In this document: positions 25,087 to 33,594 of the stretch, piece by piece | How positions within the stretch are numbered: position 1 is the first letter of the stretch | Layout: each line of letters begins with the position of its first letter | Origin: Chryseobacterium sp. StRB126 | GTDB lineage: Bacteria; Bacteroidota; Bacteroidia; Flavobacteriales; Weeksellaceae | Assembly (NCBI RefSeq): GCF_000829375.1 | Contig: NZ_AP014624.1 | Span: 4,030,001 to 4,094,000, forward strand | DNA: 64,000 nt | Reading direction: 5' to 3' | Program-made: the position numbers and the translations under genes | The notes under the pieces: model-generated | Database searches by the model: none | Told to the model about the DNA's origin: nothing | Seen by the model: the letters and a program-made list of their open reading frames with translations, nothing else

Positions 25087-25896
25087 ATGAAAAAAATAAA
25101 TATTTTAGGTTTAATCGCTGCTGGCGTACTGCTTTTCAGTGCCTGTTCAGGAAGAAAAGATGATCCGAATTTTATCAGGGTCGGAATTACTTACGGACCG
25201 GAGCAGGAAGTGGCTGAAGTAGCTAAAAAGGTAGCGAAGGAAAAGTATAATCTTGAAGTGGAGTTAATCCCTTTCAACGATTATGTAGTTCCCAATGAAG
25301 CTCTAGTAAATGGAGATATTGATGCTAACGCTTTTCAGCATGCTCCTTATTTAACCGAGCAATCAAAACAAAGAGGATATAATCTTGCTATTGTGGGAAA
25401 TACCTTTGTCTACCCTATCGTTGCGTATTCTAAAAAGATTAAAAACCTTAGTGAGCTGCAAAATGGGAGCACGATTGTTATTCCCAACGACCCTACCAAT
25501 GGCGGGCGTTCTTTACTTCTGTTACAGAAAAACGGTTTATTGAAATTAAAAGCAGGAGTCGGATTGCTCCCAAAAGTCACAGATATTACAGAAAATCCAA
25601 AACAACTGAATATTATGGAAATTGAAGGGGCACAAATCCCAAGGGTTTTGGATGACAGAGATGTTGTGGTAGGAATTATCAATAATAACTTTGCTGCACA
25701 AGCCGGATTAGATTCAGAAAAGCAGGGAATATTTAAAGAAGATAAAGACTCCCCTTATGTTAACCTTGTTGTGACAAGACAGGATAATAAAAACAGCCAA
25801 AAAGTAAAAAACTTTGTGAAAGCTTATCAATCTGATGAAGTGGAAAAGAAAGCTCTGGAAGTGTTTAAAGGAGGGGCAGTGAAAGGATGGGATTAG
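25087..25896 (+). CDS. metQ: Methionine-binding lipoprotein
   Basis: 269 aa, NlpA family. Lipoprotein signal MKKINILGLIAAGVLLFSAC with lipobox FSAC. Family blocks: IRVGITYGPEQEVAEVAKKVA, VELIPFNDYVVPNEALVNGDIDANAFQH in succession, and IVIPNDPTNGGRSLLLLQKNGL. The protein captures methionine outside the inner membrane and hands it to MetNI. It is separated from metI by 139 bp containing a repeat-like stretch, so a second promoter is possible. Confidence 0.92.
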   Translation: MKKINILGLIAAGVLLFSACSGRKDDPNFIRVGITYGPEQEVAEVAKKVAKEKYNLEVELIPFNDYVVPNEALVNGDIDANAFQHAPYLTEQSKQRGYNLAIVGNTFVYPIVAYSKKIKNLSELQNGSTIVIPNDPTNGGRSLLLLQKNGLLKLKAGVGLLPKVTDITENPKQLNIMEIEGAQIPRVLDDRDVVVGIINNNFAAQAGLDSEKQGIFKEDKDSPYVNLVVTRQDNKNSQKVKNFVKAYQSDEVEKKALEVFKGGAVKGWD

Positions 25897-26103
25897 GTGT
25901 TTGAGGGTTTCGAGGTATGGGATACGAGGGGCAAGGCTATTATTCCTTCAGCAACCATTGGCAATTCGCTTGTGAAGCAAAATTGACTATTGATATATAG
26001 GGTTCAATATCTCCTGTCTCACGTTTCTCAGTCTATTATCTCTTCGGCTGTTCTCTTTACCTCTCTATCTCACCCATCACATTTTTACCTTATGATAAAT
26101 AAC

Positions 26104-26135
26104 AAGCTGTCAGCAATTTTGCAGACAGCTTTTTT
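26104..26135 (+). terminator. Intrinsic terminator after metQ
   Basis: AAGCTGTC (26104-26111) pairs with GACAGCTT (26124-26131), and a T run follows. It lies about 210 bp past the metQ stop; the gap contains only repeat-like DNA. Confidence 0.75.
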
Positions 26136-26159
26136 AGGGTTAAAAATTTATTTTCTCAA

Positions 26160-26192
26160 TTTGAGATAATATAAAAATTTTGCTTATTTTTG
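26160..26192 (+). promoter_or_regulatory. Promoter of the GH3 gene
   Basis: TTTG (26160-26163), 21-bp spacer, TATTTTTG (26185-26192), ending 23 bp before the ATG. Good Bacteroidota -33/-7 match. Confidence 0.6.
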
Positions 26193-26215
26193 TTTCAATC
26201 CAATAAAAAGGCAAT

Positions 26216-28474
26216 ATGTTAAAGAAAACCGCCATTGTAAGTTTATTCACCTTTATTTCTGTTTCTTATATGGCTCAGACTAATACTCCCGTTTATTTAG
26301 ATGAATCAAAACCTGTAGAAGAACGTATCAAGGATGCTCTTTCTAAAATGACGCTGGAAGAAAAAGTGGCTATGCTTCATGCACAGTCGAAATTTAGCTC
26401 ACCTGGTGTTCCAAGATTGGGAATTCCTGAATTCTGGACAACCGACGGACCTCACGGGGTACGCCCTGAAGTAATGTGGGACGAATGGGATCAGGCCGGA
26501 TGGACCAACGATTCTATTATCGCCTACCCTGCCCTAACCGCTCTATCGGCAACCTGGAATAAAAAAATGTCATGGAACTACGGTAAAGCATTAGGAGAAG
26601 AAGCCCGATACAGAAAAAAAGATATTCTTTTAGGACCAGGAGTGAATATCTACAGAACTCCATTGAATGGAAGAAATTTTGAATACATGGGTGAAGATCC
26701 TTATCTGACCTCAAAAATGGTGGTACCTTATATCAAGGGAGTACAATCTAACGGAGTAGCCACTTCTGTGAAACATTTTGCCCTGAACAATCAGGAAATG
26801 TTCCGTCATACCAGTAATGTGAATGTGGATGACAGAACATTGTATGAAATTTACTTACCACCTTTTAAAGCGGCTGTTACAGAAGGAGATTCCTGGACAA
26901 TCATGGGAGCTTATGACATGTATAAAGGTCAATATGCCAGCCAAAATCAATACCTTTTGAACGATATTCTAAAAAAAGAATGGAATTACAAAGGGGTAGT
27001 TGTATCTGACTGGGGGGCAGTAAACAATACTGAACAGGCAATTCATAATGGACTGGATCTTGAATTTGGTTCATGGACTAACGGTCTTTCTGCCGGAACT
27101 AAAAATGCTTACGACAATTACTATCTGGCAAAGCCTTATCTTGATCTGGTTAAAGCAGGAAAAGTAGGTACCGAAGAACTTGATGACAAAGTAACCAGAC
27201 TTCTTCGCCTTGCTTATAAAACCACCATGAACAGAAACAAACCTTTCGGGAATATCGCTTCTGAAGAACACAAAGCTATCGCTAAAGAAATCGGAGAAGA
27301 AGGAATTGTTCTGCTAAAAAACCAAGGAAATATTCTTCCTATTGATATTAATAAGGCTAAAAAAATTGCTGTTATTGGTGAAAATGCCATTAAGATTATG
27401 ACTGTGGGTGGAGGTTCTTCATCATTAAAAGTAAAATATGAGACTCTTCCTTTGGATGGAATTAAATCCAGATTTGGCAAACAATCAGAGGTTCAATATG
27501 CCAGAGGCTATGTAGGAGACATTGGTGGAGAATATAATGGGGTAAAATCTGGACAGGATTTAAAAGATACCCGTTCTGAAATTGAATTATTAAACGAAGC
27601 CGTTGAATTAGCCAAAAAATCTGACTACGTAATTTTTGTTGGCGGATTGAATAAAGCAGACTTCCAGGACAGTGAAGGAAATGACAGAAAAAGCTATGGA
27701 TTGCCATACAATCAGGATAATGTTATTACAGCACTTGCCAAGGCCAACAAAAACTTAGCGGTAGTATTAGTTTCAGGAAATGCTGTAGCTATGCCTTGGA
27801 TTAAAGAAGTTCCAACCGTTTTACAGTCATGGTATCTGGGTTCTGAAGCTGGAAATTCTATCGCTTCTGTTTTAGCAGGTGATGCTAACCCATCAGGAAA
27901 ACTTCCTTTTACATTTCCTGTAAAGCTTGAAGACAATTCAGCGCATCAGCTTGGAGAATACCCTGGTCAGAAAGATGAATTGGCTGCCGGAAAAGGAAAA
28001 GATCAGAAAAATCCTATTAATATAACTTATAATGAAGGGGTATTTGTAGGATACCGTTGGCATGATACCAAAAATATCAAACCTCTTTTCAGCTTCGGAC
28101 ATGGATTAAGCTATACGACTTTTGAGTTCGGAAAAGCAAAAGCAGATAAAACCGCCTTATCACCAAACGATACTATAACTTTTACGGTAACGGTTAAAAA
28201 TACAGGAAAGAAAGCAGGAGCCGAAGTTGCCCAGCTTTATATCAGCGATTTAAAATCATCAGTTCCACGTCCAGCTAAAGAGTTAAAAGGTTTCGAAAAA
28301 GTATATTTAAATCCTGGCGAACAAAAAGAAGTGACTTTCACTATTGACAAATCTGCTTTAAGTTTCTTTGATGCTCAGAAGCATGACTGGGTAGCTGAAC
28401 CTGGAGATTTTGAAGCTCAAATAGGAAATTCTTCTGATGCTATTAAAACGAAGGTGAAGTTTACGTTGAAGTAA
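26216..28474 (+). CDS. bglX: Periplasmic/secreted GH3 beta-glucosidase
   Basis: 752 aa with a signal peptide (LFTFISVSYMAQ). Glycoside hydrolase family 3: N-terminal TIM barrel with KMTLEEKVAML, TDGPHGVRPE, GPGVNIYRTPLNGRNFEYMGEDP and SVKHFALNNQE. The catalytic nucleophile is Asp265 in GVVVSDWGAV. The alpha/beta sandwich domain follows (EGIVLLKNQGNILPI, then VVLVSGNAVAMPW), and a C-terminal fibronectin III-like domain (VTVKNTGKKAGAEVAQLYI, VPRPAKELKGFEKV). It hydrolyses terminal beta-linked glucose from oligosaccharides. It stands alone with its own promoter and terminator. Confidence 0.92.
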   Translation: MLKKTAIVSLFTFISVSYMAQTNTPVYLDESKPVEERIKDALSKMTLEEKVAMLHAQSKFSSPGVPRLGIPEFWTTDGPHGVRPEVMWDEWDQAGWTNDSIIAYPALTALSATWNKKMSWNYGKALGEEARYRKKDILLGPGVNIYRTPLNGRNFEYMGEDPYLTSKMVVPYIKGVQSNGVATSVKHFALNNQEMFRHTSNVNVDDRTLYEIYLPPFKAAVTEGDSWTIMGAYDMYKGQYASQNQYLLNDILKKEWNYKGVVVSDWGAVNNTEQAIHNGLDLEFGSWTNGLSAGTKNAYDNYYLAKPYLDLVKAGKVGTEELDDKVTRLLRLAYKTTMNRNKPFGNIASEEHKAIAKEIGEEGIVLLKNQGNILPIDINKAKKIAVIGENAIKIMTVGGGSSSLKVKYETLPLDGIKSRFGKQSEVQYARGYVGDIGGEYNGVKSGQDLKDTRSEIELLNEAVELAKKSDYVIFVGGLNKADFQDSEGNDRKSYGLPYNQDNVITALAKANKNLAVVLVSGNAVAMPWIKEVPTVLQSWYLGSEAGNSIASVLAGDANPSGKLPFTFPVKLEDNSAHQLGEYPGQKDELAAGKGKDQKNPINITYNEGVFVGYRWHDTKNIKPLFSFGHGLSYTTFEFGKAKADKTALSPNDTITFTVTVKNTGKKAGAEVAQLYISDLKSSVPRPAKELKGFEKVYLNPGEQKEVTFTIDKSALSFFDAQKHDWVAEPGDFEAQIGNSSDAIKTKVKFTLK

Positions 28475-28499
28475 CCTTACTTATATATTTCTAAATCGA

Positions 28500-28526
28500 A
28501 TGCCCGACTAAACTCGGGCATTTTTT
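28500..28526 (+). terminator. Intrinsic terminator of the GH3 gene
   Basis: ATGCCCGA / TCGGGCAT with a 6-nt loop, then six T. It lies 25 bp after the stop. Confidence 0.9.
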
Positions 28527-28555
28527 ATATCAAATTTTAATGTATTTGCTTGAAA

Positions 28556-28945
28556 CTATTTACGGATAAAACTTAATTCACTCCCCATAATCTTATAAGT
28601 CAAAGTAGTTTTTGTGACTTTATATTCACAACAAGAAAAATCGTCTCCTACTTCATTCACACAAAGTTTTCCGTTTTCCATTTTCCATTTCGTTTTTTTA
28701 GAAGCACGCCCTTGTTTGCTAATCATTACACCACCAGGAGCAAATGTCTTTGTTAAATCATTCTCAACTATCTGACCATCTATTTTATGGATTTTCCAAG
28801 TACCTTCAATACCGCTACCTGTATTATTTTCAGTCAAATGAATGGAGTTTTCTGTAATTACGTCAGATGGTTTCTGACCAAATAGAGCAGCTGTCCCTAA
28901 AATTAATCCAGCCGCAACAATAAAGCTTAATGTTGTTTTTTTCAT
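28556..28945 (-). CDS. Small secreted lipocalin-like protein
   Basis: 129 aa with a signal peptide (MKKTTLSFIVAAGLILGTAALFGQ). The mature part has the short lipocalin-like pattern GIEGTWKIHKIDGQ...TFAPGGVMISKQG...TKWKMENGKLCV...CCEYKVTKTTLTYKIMGSELSFIR, in which alternating beta strands end with a LSFIR strand. Two adjacent Cys (FSCCEY) and a third (KLCVN) could form a disulfide. Ligand not known. It has no operon partner. Confidence 0.65.
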   Translation of the reverse strand: MKKTTLSFIVAAGLILGTAALFGQKPSDVITENSIHLTENNTGSGIEGTWKIHKIDGQIVENDLTKTFAPGGVMISKQGRASKKTKWKMENGKLCVNEVGDDFSCCEYKVTKTTLTYKIMGSELSFIRK

Positions 28946-29013
28946 GGTTATTTTTTACAAACTTAAGTATATGTAATCATATAGCCAAGAAAAATCATAC
29001 TCTGTAATAAATA

Positions 29014-29044
29014 AAAAGCAGATTTCAAACCAAAATCTGCTTTT
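29014..29044. terminator. Terminator after the TonB-receptor-like gene
   Basis: Perfect 12-bp arms AAAAGCAGATTT / AAATCTGCTTTT with 7-nt loop, T-rich on both sides, so it can act in both directions; it lies 18 bp past the minus-strand stop at 29062. Confidence 0.85.
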
Positions 29045-29061
29045 ATATTGAACTAACTTTT

Positions 29062-31239
29062 TTATTTTGCCCCTCCAGGATTTTTTTCAACATCCGTTTT
29101 GGTATTTTCTTTCACTTTCTGGTTTCCGAAACGTTTTACAAAAGTAACATTCACTCCATACCAATCCCACAATTCATATCTTCTCACTGTTCCGCCCTGA
29201 TTGTAAGTGATGTCATCAGAATAAGGTCGTTTAAAGATATTCATCAGCTGAATACTGGCTTCCATTTGTGTTTTAGGAAATATTTTGGTGATCGAAATAT
29301 TATGAAAAACATTGGTGTTATTAGCTTGTGTATTTCCATTGTTCTGATTGGAAATTTCCATCCAGGCACTCAGGTTGATATTCTTATTGAAAAGATTCGT
29401 ATAAGAAAGATTAGCTGAACCGCTCCAATAGTTGATATAAGCTTTTCCTCCAATATCATTCTTTAAATTGAAATCATGATTATCAATATAGTACCAACCA
29501 AACCCAACATTCACATTCAGTTTATTTTTAAGAAAATTCTGGTTGGTATTGGCAAAAAGGTAATATTTCTCAACTCTTCCATTAAAGTTTCCGGGATAAG
29601 ACACATTTCTTCCCCCTTCACTGGAGTAAGTGGTCCAGTAATCCTGATTGGTATACATGTATCTTGCAGAAATAAAATACTTTTTCAGGATTCCAAACTT
29701 CAGGTAAAGCCTGTCATTAGGGTTGGGATTCAGGTTCATATTTCCTCTGGAATACGTTCCGTCAATGGAGGGCGTTAAAAAAGGATTGAATTCCGAATAC
29801 CAGGGTCTCCAGATTTTGCGGTCGTAAGTAAGGCTCAGATCATATTTATCTGAAAAACTATATTTTATCAATAAGTTAGGGAGAAAAGTACCATAACCAT
29901 TTTTTCTTTCAGTTCCTGCTACATCCTGTCTTACCTTAAAATCAATATATTCATATCGAAGACCAATACGGGTCTCCAGCTTTTTAAAAAACGTTTTACT
30001 ATAGTTGGCATATACAGAAGTTAGATTATCCTCATAATGGAACTTATCCCTTGTAGAAAGGCCTGCATACTCGGAAGTTCCCAGACTGTATCCATACAGA
30101 TTATTGGGAATAACATGGTTGTTGAGTTCTGTTTTCGCTCCTACTTCAATAGTTCCCCACGATGCACCTAATGGCTGAGTATAATCCACTTTCAGATAAT
30201 AATTACGCATCTGGCCATTGTTTATGGATCCTATTTCCTTAACCTTAGGATCGTTTACTATTGTTTTATTGATGAGGTCATTATTATCATTTCCAGAATA
30301 ATTGGTACCTAGATTAATATCCAGAATTCTGTTTTTTTCTTTATCATAATACTTATAAAAAGCATTGGTACCCAGATTACGATAAAAGCCATTAGCAGTT
30401 TGAGCCTGATGGTAATCTATAAAGTCTTTTTTATCATCATCGTATTCTCTTCCATCAGTATTTGACCATGATAAATTTCGGCTTTGATAATATTCCAAAA
30501 CAAACCCGATATTATTTTTGTCATTAAGCTCAAATTCAGAAGTTGAGGAAAGTGATGGGGTTTCGCTTTTGGAAATGGTTTCATAACTTAAATCCCTGTT
30601 CAGCGTATTGTCAGCATAAAACATAAGGTTACTGGAACCTTTTTGTACGTAATTATTATTGGCATAACTTCCAACCAGCGTCTGGGTAAATTTCTTCTTA
30701 TGATAATTCAGGTTAAAGTTAGAATACTGTGTATTTTTTGTACTGTGTCTGTTGCTTAGCGAAATACTTCCTTTTAATCCTTCATCATCGCGTTTCTTCA
30801 AAACAATATTAATAACGGAACCGGTAGCTTCATATCTTGAAGACGGACTTGTAATAACTTCAATTTTTAAAAGATTATCTGCCGGAATTGTTTTAAGATA
30901 TTCCTTTAGTTCTTTTCCTGTAAAAACTGATTTTCTGTCATTGATATATACGGTTACCGACTGTCCTTCCGCCTTTATAGCATCACTGTTATCAATGCTT
31001 ACCAGAGGAGTCATTCTCAGAACATCCCATGTTGTATTTCCAGCTACAATGGCGCTGTTGGCCACATTAAAAACAGTTCGGTCTACTTTAGACTCTACTG
31101 TAGGTTTTCTTGCTACAATGGTTACTGCCTCAATCTCCTTTGCATTGCTCTTTACGGTATCCTTAGCAATCGGAGTCTGCGTCTGCGCCAGGGTCAGAGA
31201 GCCCGTTAATAAGGCGATAGGAAATAATATTACTTTCAT
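29062..31239 (-). CDS. TonB-dependent receptor-like outer-membrane protein
   Basis: 725 aa with a signal peptide (MKVILFPIALLTGSLTLAQ). A plug domain follows (EIEAVTIVARKPTVESKVDRTVFNV, then LLKIEVITSPSSRYEATGSVINIVLKK), with no carboxypeptidase-like beta-sandwich before it. The rest is beta-barrel, with aromatic-rich strands and GLRYEYIDFKV, LSLTYDRKIWRPWYSEFNPF. This is the outer-membrane beta-barrel family 'OMP_b-brl_2' type common in flavobacteria, which differs from SusC proteins and often lacks a recognisable TonB box. The C-terminal strand is not the usual aromatic end; it finishes in a polar tail NTKTDVEKNPGGAK. Substrate not known; no SusD partner is present. Confidence 0.82.
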   Translation of the reverse strand: MKVILFPIALLTGSLTLAQTQTPIAKDTVKSNAKEIEAVTIVARKPTVESKVDRTVFNVANSAIVAGNTTWDVLRMTPLVSIDNSDAIKAEGQSVTVYINDRKSVFTGKELKEYLKTIPADNLLKIEVITSPSSRYEATGSVINIVLKKRDDEGLKGSISLSNRHSTKNTQYSNFNLNYHKKKFTQTLVGSYANNNYVQKGSSNLMFYADNTLNRDLSYETISKSETPSLSSTSEFELNDKNNIGFVLEYYQSRNLSWSNTDGREYDDDKKDFIDYHQAQTANGFYRNLGTNAFYKYYDKEKNRILDINLGTNYSGNDNNDLINKTIVNDPKVKEIGSINNGQMRNYYLKVDYTQPLGASWGTIEVGAKTELNNHVIPNNLYGYSLGTSEYAGLSTRDKFHYEDNLTSVYANYSKTFFKKLETRIGLRYEYIDFKVRQDVAGTERKNGYGTFLPNLLIKYSFSDKYDLSLTYDRKIWRPWYSEFNPFLTPSIDGTYSRGNMNLNPNPNDRLYLKFGILKKYFISARYMYTNQDYWTTYSSEGGRNVSYPGNFNGRVEKYYLFANTNQNFLKNKLNVNVGFGWYYIDNHDFNLKNDIGGKAYINYWSGSANLSYTNLFNKNINLSAWMEISNQNNGNTQANNTNVFHNISITKIFPKTQMEASIQLMNIFKRPYSDDITYNQGGTVRRYELWDWYGVNVTFVKRFGNQKVKENTKTDVEKNPGGAK

Positions 31240-31493
31240 GTGAAATCTTAGTTTTATCTATAAGACCACTATGCCCTAATATTTGTTACATCAAAAAAAT
31301 TAAAGAATGGAAATAAACCTCTATGTTTTAACAGTTTACAAATTTAAAATTTAGGAATAATTCAAAGAAATAACATTTATTAAGACATGATAAACAACTA
31401 AACATTCTTATTTCTACTACATATACAATAAATTAATAACAGCAATAATTTCCATTAACCAAACTTTAACATATCTATTTTCATTTTACCCGT

Positions 31494-31519
31494 AAAAAAA
31501 GCCCGGATCTCACCCGGGC
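31494..31519 (-). terminator. Intrinsic terminator of the DUF2652 gene
   Basis: GCCCGG / CCGGGC stem, followed on the minus strand by seven T (31494-31500). It lies 46 bp after the stop at 31565. Confidence 0.8.
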
Positions 31520-31564
31520 CGCTAGCAATAGCAAATTTACAAGGATTAAAAAATAAAGAATATG

Positions 31565-32119
31565 CTAGTATACATTTTCAAAATAATGGATCATGCCCAC
31601 TTCAGGTAGGTGATGCTGATCTATATTGAAATCAGCTTCCTGATTATTTGTATTTTCTAAAAAAGAATTACTGAATAAAGCATACGAAGGCTGCTGTGCC
31701 AAGCCATTTTTCAAAAGCTGATGCGCCTCAACAATCGTTTTCCCATACAGTTTTCTGAAGCTTCCGATATTATATTGCGAAAATGCTCCATAATGAACGA
31801 TAAACTTCAGAGACAAATCTATAGTGGTGCTTAAACTTTTACTCAATTCTTTTATTTTTCTGTTGAATGCGTTACGCATTTTCCAAAGCATTCCTGAAAT
31901 ATTCTGATAGGAAGGATTTTCATCATAGCGATAAAATAAAATAGCATCACCTTCAATTTCAGAAATCTCAAAATACTGATCGTTCACATCAATCAGCGTA
32001 GATAATAGTTGTCTTACAATATATTCTCCCGTATAAAGTTTGGTATTGAACACAAATTCGGTAAATCCGCTGAAATCCGGAATTAAAATGATTCCCTCTT
32101 GTATATCTGTATTCTTCAT
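31565..32119 (-). CDS. DUF2652 protein (adenylate-cyclase-like fold)
   Basis: 184 aa. The N-terminus IILIPDFSGFTEFVFN and ISEIEGDAILFYRYDE recall class III nucleotide cyclase strands (the IEGDAxLF motif). FIVHYGAFSQYNIGSFRKLYGKTIVEAHQLLKN continues the family pattern. Family members are annotated only as DUF2652; catalytic competence as a cyclase is doubtful. It lies downstream of the RND operon on the same strand but after a terminator, so it is probably a separate unit. Confidence 0.75.
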   Translation of the reverse strand: MKNTDIQEGIILIPDFSGFTEFVFNTKLYTGEYIVRQLLSTLIDVNDQYFEISEIEGDAILFYRYDENPSYQNISGMLWKMRNAFNRKIKELSKSLSTTIDLSLKFIVHYGAFSQYNIGSFRKLYGKTIVEAHQLLKNGLAQQPSYALFSNSFLENTNNQEADFNIDQHHLPEVGMIHYFENVY

Positions 32120-32135
32120 AATGATTTTGGATTAA

Positions 32136-32167
32136 AAACCTGCTGCACCTAAAGACGAAGCAGGTTT
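32136..32167 (-). terminator. Intrinsic terminator of the RND operon
   Basis: Arms AAACCTGCT and AGCAGGTTT, perfect, followed on the minus strand by a T run (TTTTT). It lies just after the outer-membrane factor stop at 32177. Confidence 0.8.
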
Positions 32168-32176
32168 AATTTTACT

Positions 32177-33577
32177 TTATTGCCATCCGCCACCTACAGA
32201 ACGGTACAGTGCAGTTATTGCATTCAATCGTTGAGCTTTCAGAGAAGCCAGCTCCAATTCAGCATTAAGCTTATTGGTTTGAGCCATGATAACCTCTACA
32301 TATGTTGCTGAGTTATATTTAAACAACAGATCTGCTTTCTTCACCGCTTCACCGGATTTCACTACCAATCCTTCAGCAATTTTCTGCTGCTCTTCCAGCT
32401 TCTGGATCTGCACCAACGCATCAGAAACTTCTCCTACCGCTTTTAAAACAGATTGCTTAAATCCTATTTCAGCCTGATCGGCCAATACTTTAGACTGTTC
32501 ATACTGAGTTTTCAGTTGTTTTCCATTCAAAATAGGTTGAGCAATAGCTCCGGCAGCCATTCCAAAAAGGGATCCCGGAATACTGAACCATTTGCTGATC
32601 TGGAAAGCATTTACCCCACCCTGAGCTGTAATATTCAATGATGGATACATACTCATTTTAGCAACATGGATTGCTGCAGCGCTTTTTCTCACCTCTAGCT
32701 CAGCCGTTTTCACATCAGGTCTGTAACTTAATAACTCTGACGGAACTCCTGCTGAAATATGATCCGGAGACTGAATAGTATTCAGGCTTGCCTTTCTTTC
32801 AATTTTCCCCGGCATGGAACCGGTTAACAAGCTTAAAGCATTTTCCTGCGTAGCGACAGAACTTTCAATGGCAGGAATCGTTTTCAGGATCTGATCTTTT
32901 ACAATTTCCTGTTGCTGCACCGCCAAAGCTGTTGTTAATCCCAGCTCCTGTTGCTTCACTAAAAATTTAAGGGTATTATCAGCATACGTCAGATTGGATT
33001 TTGTAATCTCCAACTGAGTATCCAGCATCAAAAGATTATAATACCCCTGAACTACAGCAGCCACCAATTGGGTCTTTACCGCCTTTGCTGCTTCCTGGGT
33101 TTTAAGATAGTCTGCTAATGCCTGCTCCTTTCTTCCTTTAATCTTTCCCCAGATGTCAGCTTCCCATGAAAAATTGAGTGCTGCTGTATAGGATTCCGTA
33201 TATCTTTTTCCTGCCATCATTCCGTTCATACTGTTGTCAGAAGGTCGGCTGATATTAGCATTTGCAGTAGCATTGATAGTGGGAACATTTCCCCATTTAC
33301 TTTGAGTATAAGCCAGTGAAGCAAATTCGATTTGTTTTAAAGCGACTTGCAGATCATTATTCTGCACCATCGCCTTATCAATTAATCCTACCAAAACCGG
33401 ATCTTTGAAAAAGTCTTTGTAACCGATCTTCGCGATATTTTCATTCTGCTCCACCACAATACTGTCACTTCTGAAAGTTTCAGGCATCTTCACTTCAGGC
33501 TGTTCATATTTCTGAACGCCACACGAAACAGCTGTTCCCGACATGAATGCGATATATGCTATATTCTTAATTTTCAT
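32177..33577 (-). CDS. RND efflux outer-membrane factor (TolC/OprM-like), system 1
   Basis: 466 aa from ATG 33575-33577 (MKIKNIAYIAFMSGTAVSC), giving a lipoprotein signal; an upstream ATG in the same frame is less likely because it overlaps the RND gene end. OEP family repeats: LVGLIDKAMVQNNDLQVALKQIEFA, SFSWEADIWGKIKGRKEQALADY, and in the second half RPDVKTAELEVRKSAAAIHVAKMSMYPSLNI and VGEVSDALVQIQKLEEQQ. It forms the outer-membrane channel for the pump encoded just upstream. The stop-start gap to the RND gene is 17 bp. Confidence 0.9.
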   Translation of the reverse strand: MKIKNIAYIAFMSGTAVSCGVQKYEQPEVKMPETFRSDSIVVEQNENIAKIGYKDFFKDPVLVGLIDKAMVQNNDLQVALKQIEFASLAYTQSKWGNVPTINATANANISRPSDNSMNGMMAGKRYTESYTAALNFSWEADIWGKIKGRKEQALADYLKTQEAAKAVKTQLVAAVVQGYYNLLMLDTQLEITKSNLTYADNTLKFLVKQQELGLTTALAVQQQEIVKDQILKTIPAIESSVATQENALSLLTGSMPGKIERKASLNTIQSPDHISAGVPSELLSYRPDVKTAELEVRKSAAAIHVAKMSMYPSLNITAQGGVNAFQISKWFSIPGSLFGMAAGAIAQPILNGKQLKTQYEQSKVLADQAEIGFKQSVLKAVGEVSDALVQIQKLEEQQKIAEGLVVKSGEAVKKADLLFKYNSATYVEVIMAQTNKLNAELELASLKAQRLNAITALYRSVGGGWQ

Positions 33578-33594
33578 TGTTATAATCATTTGAA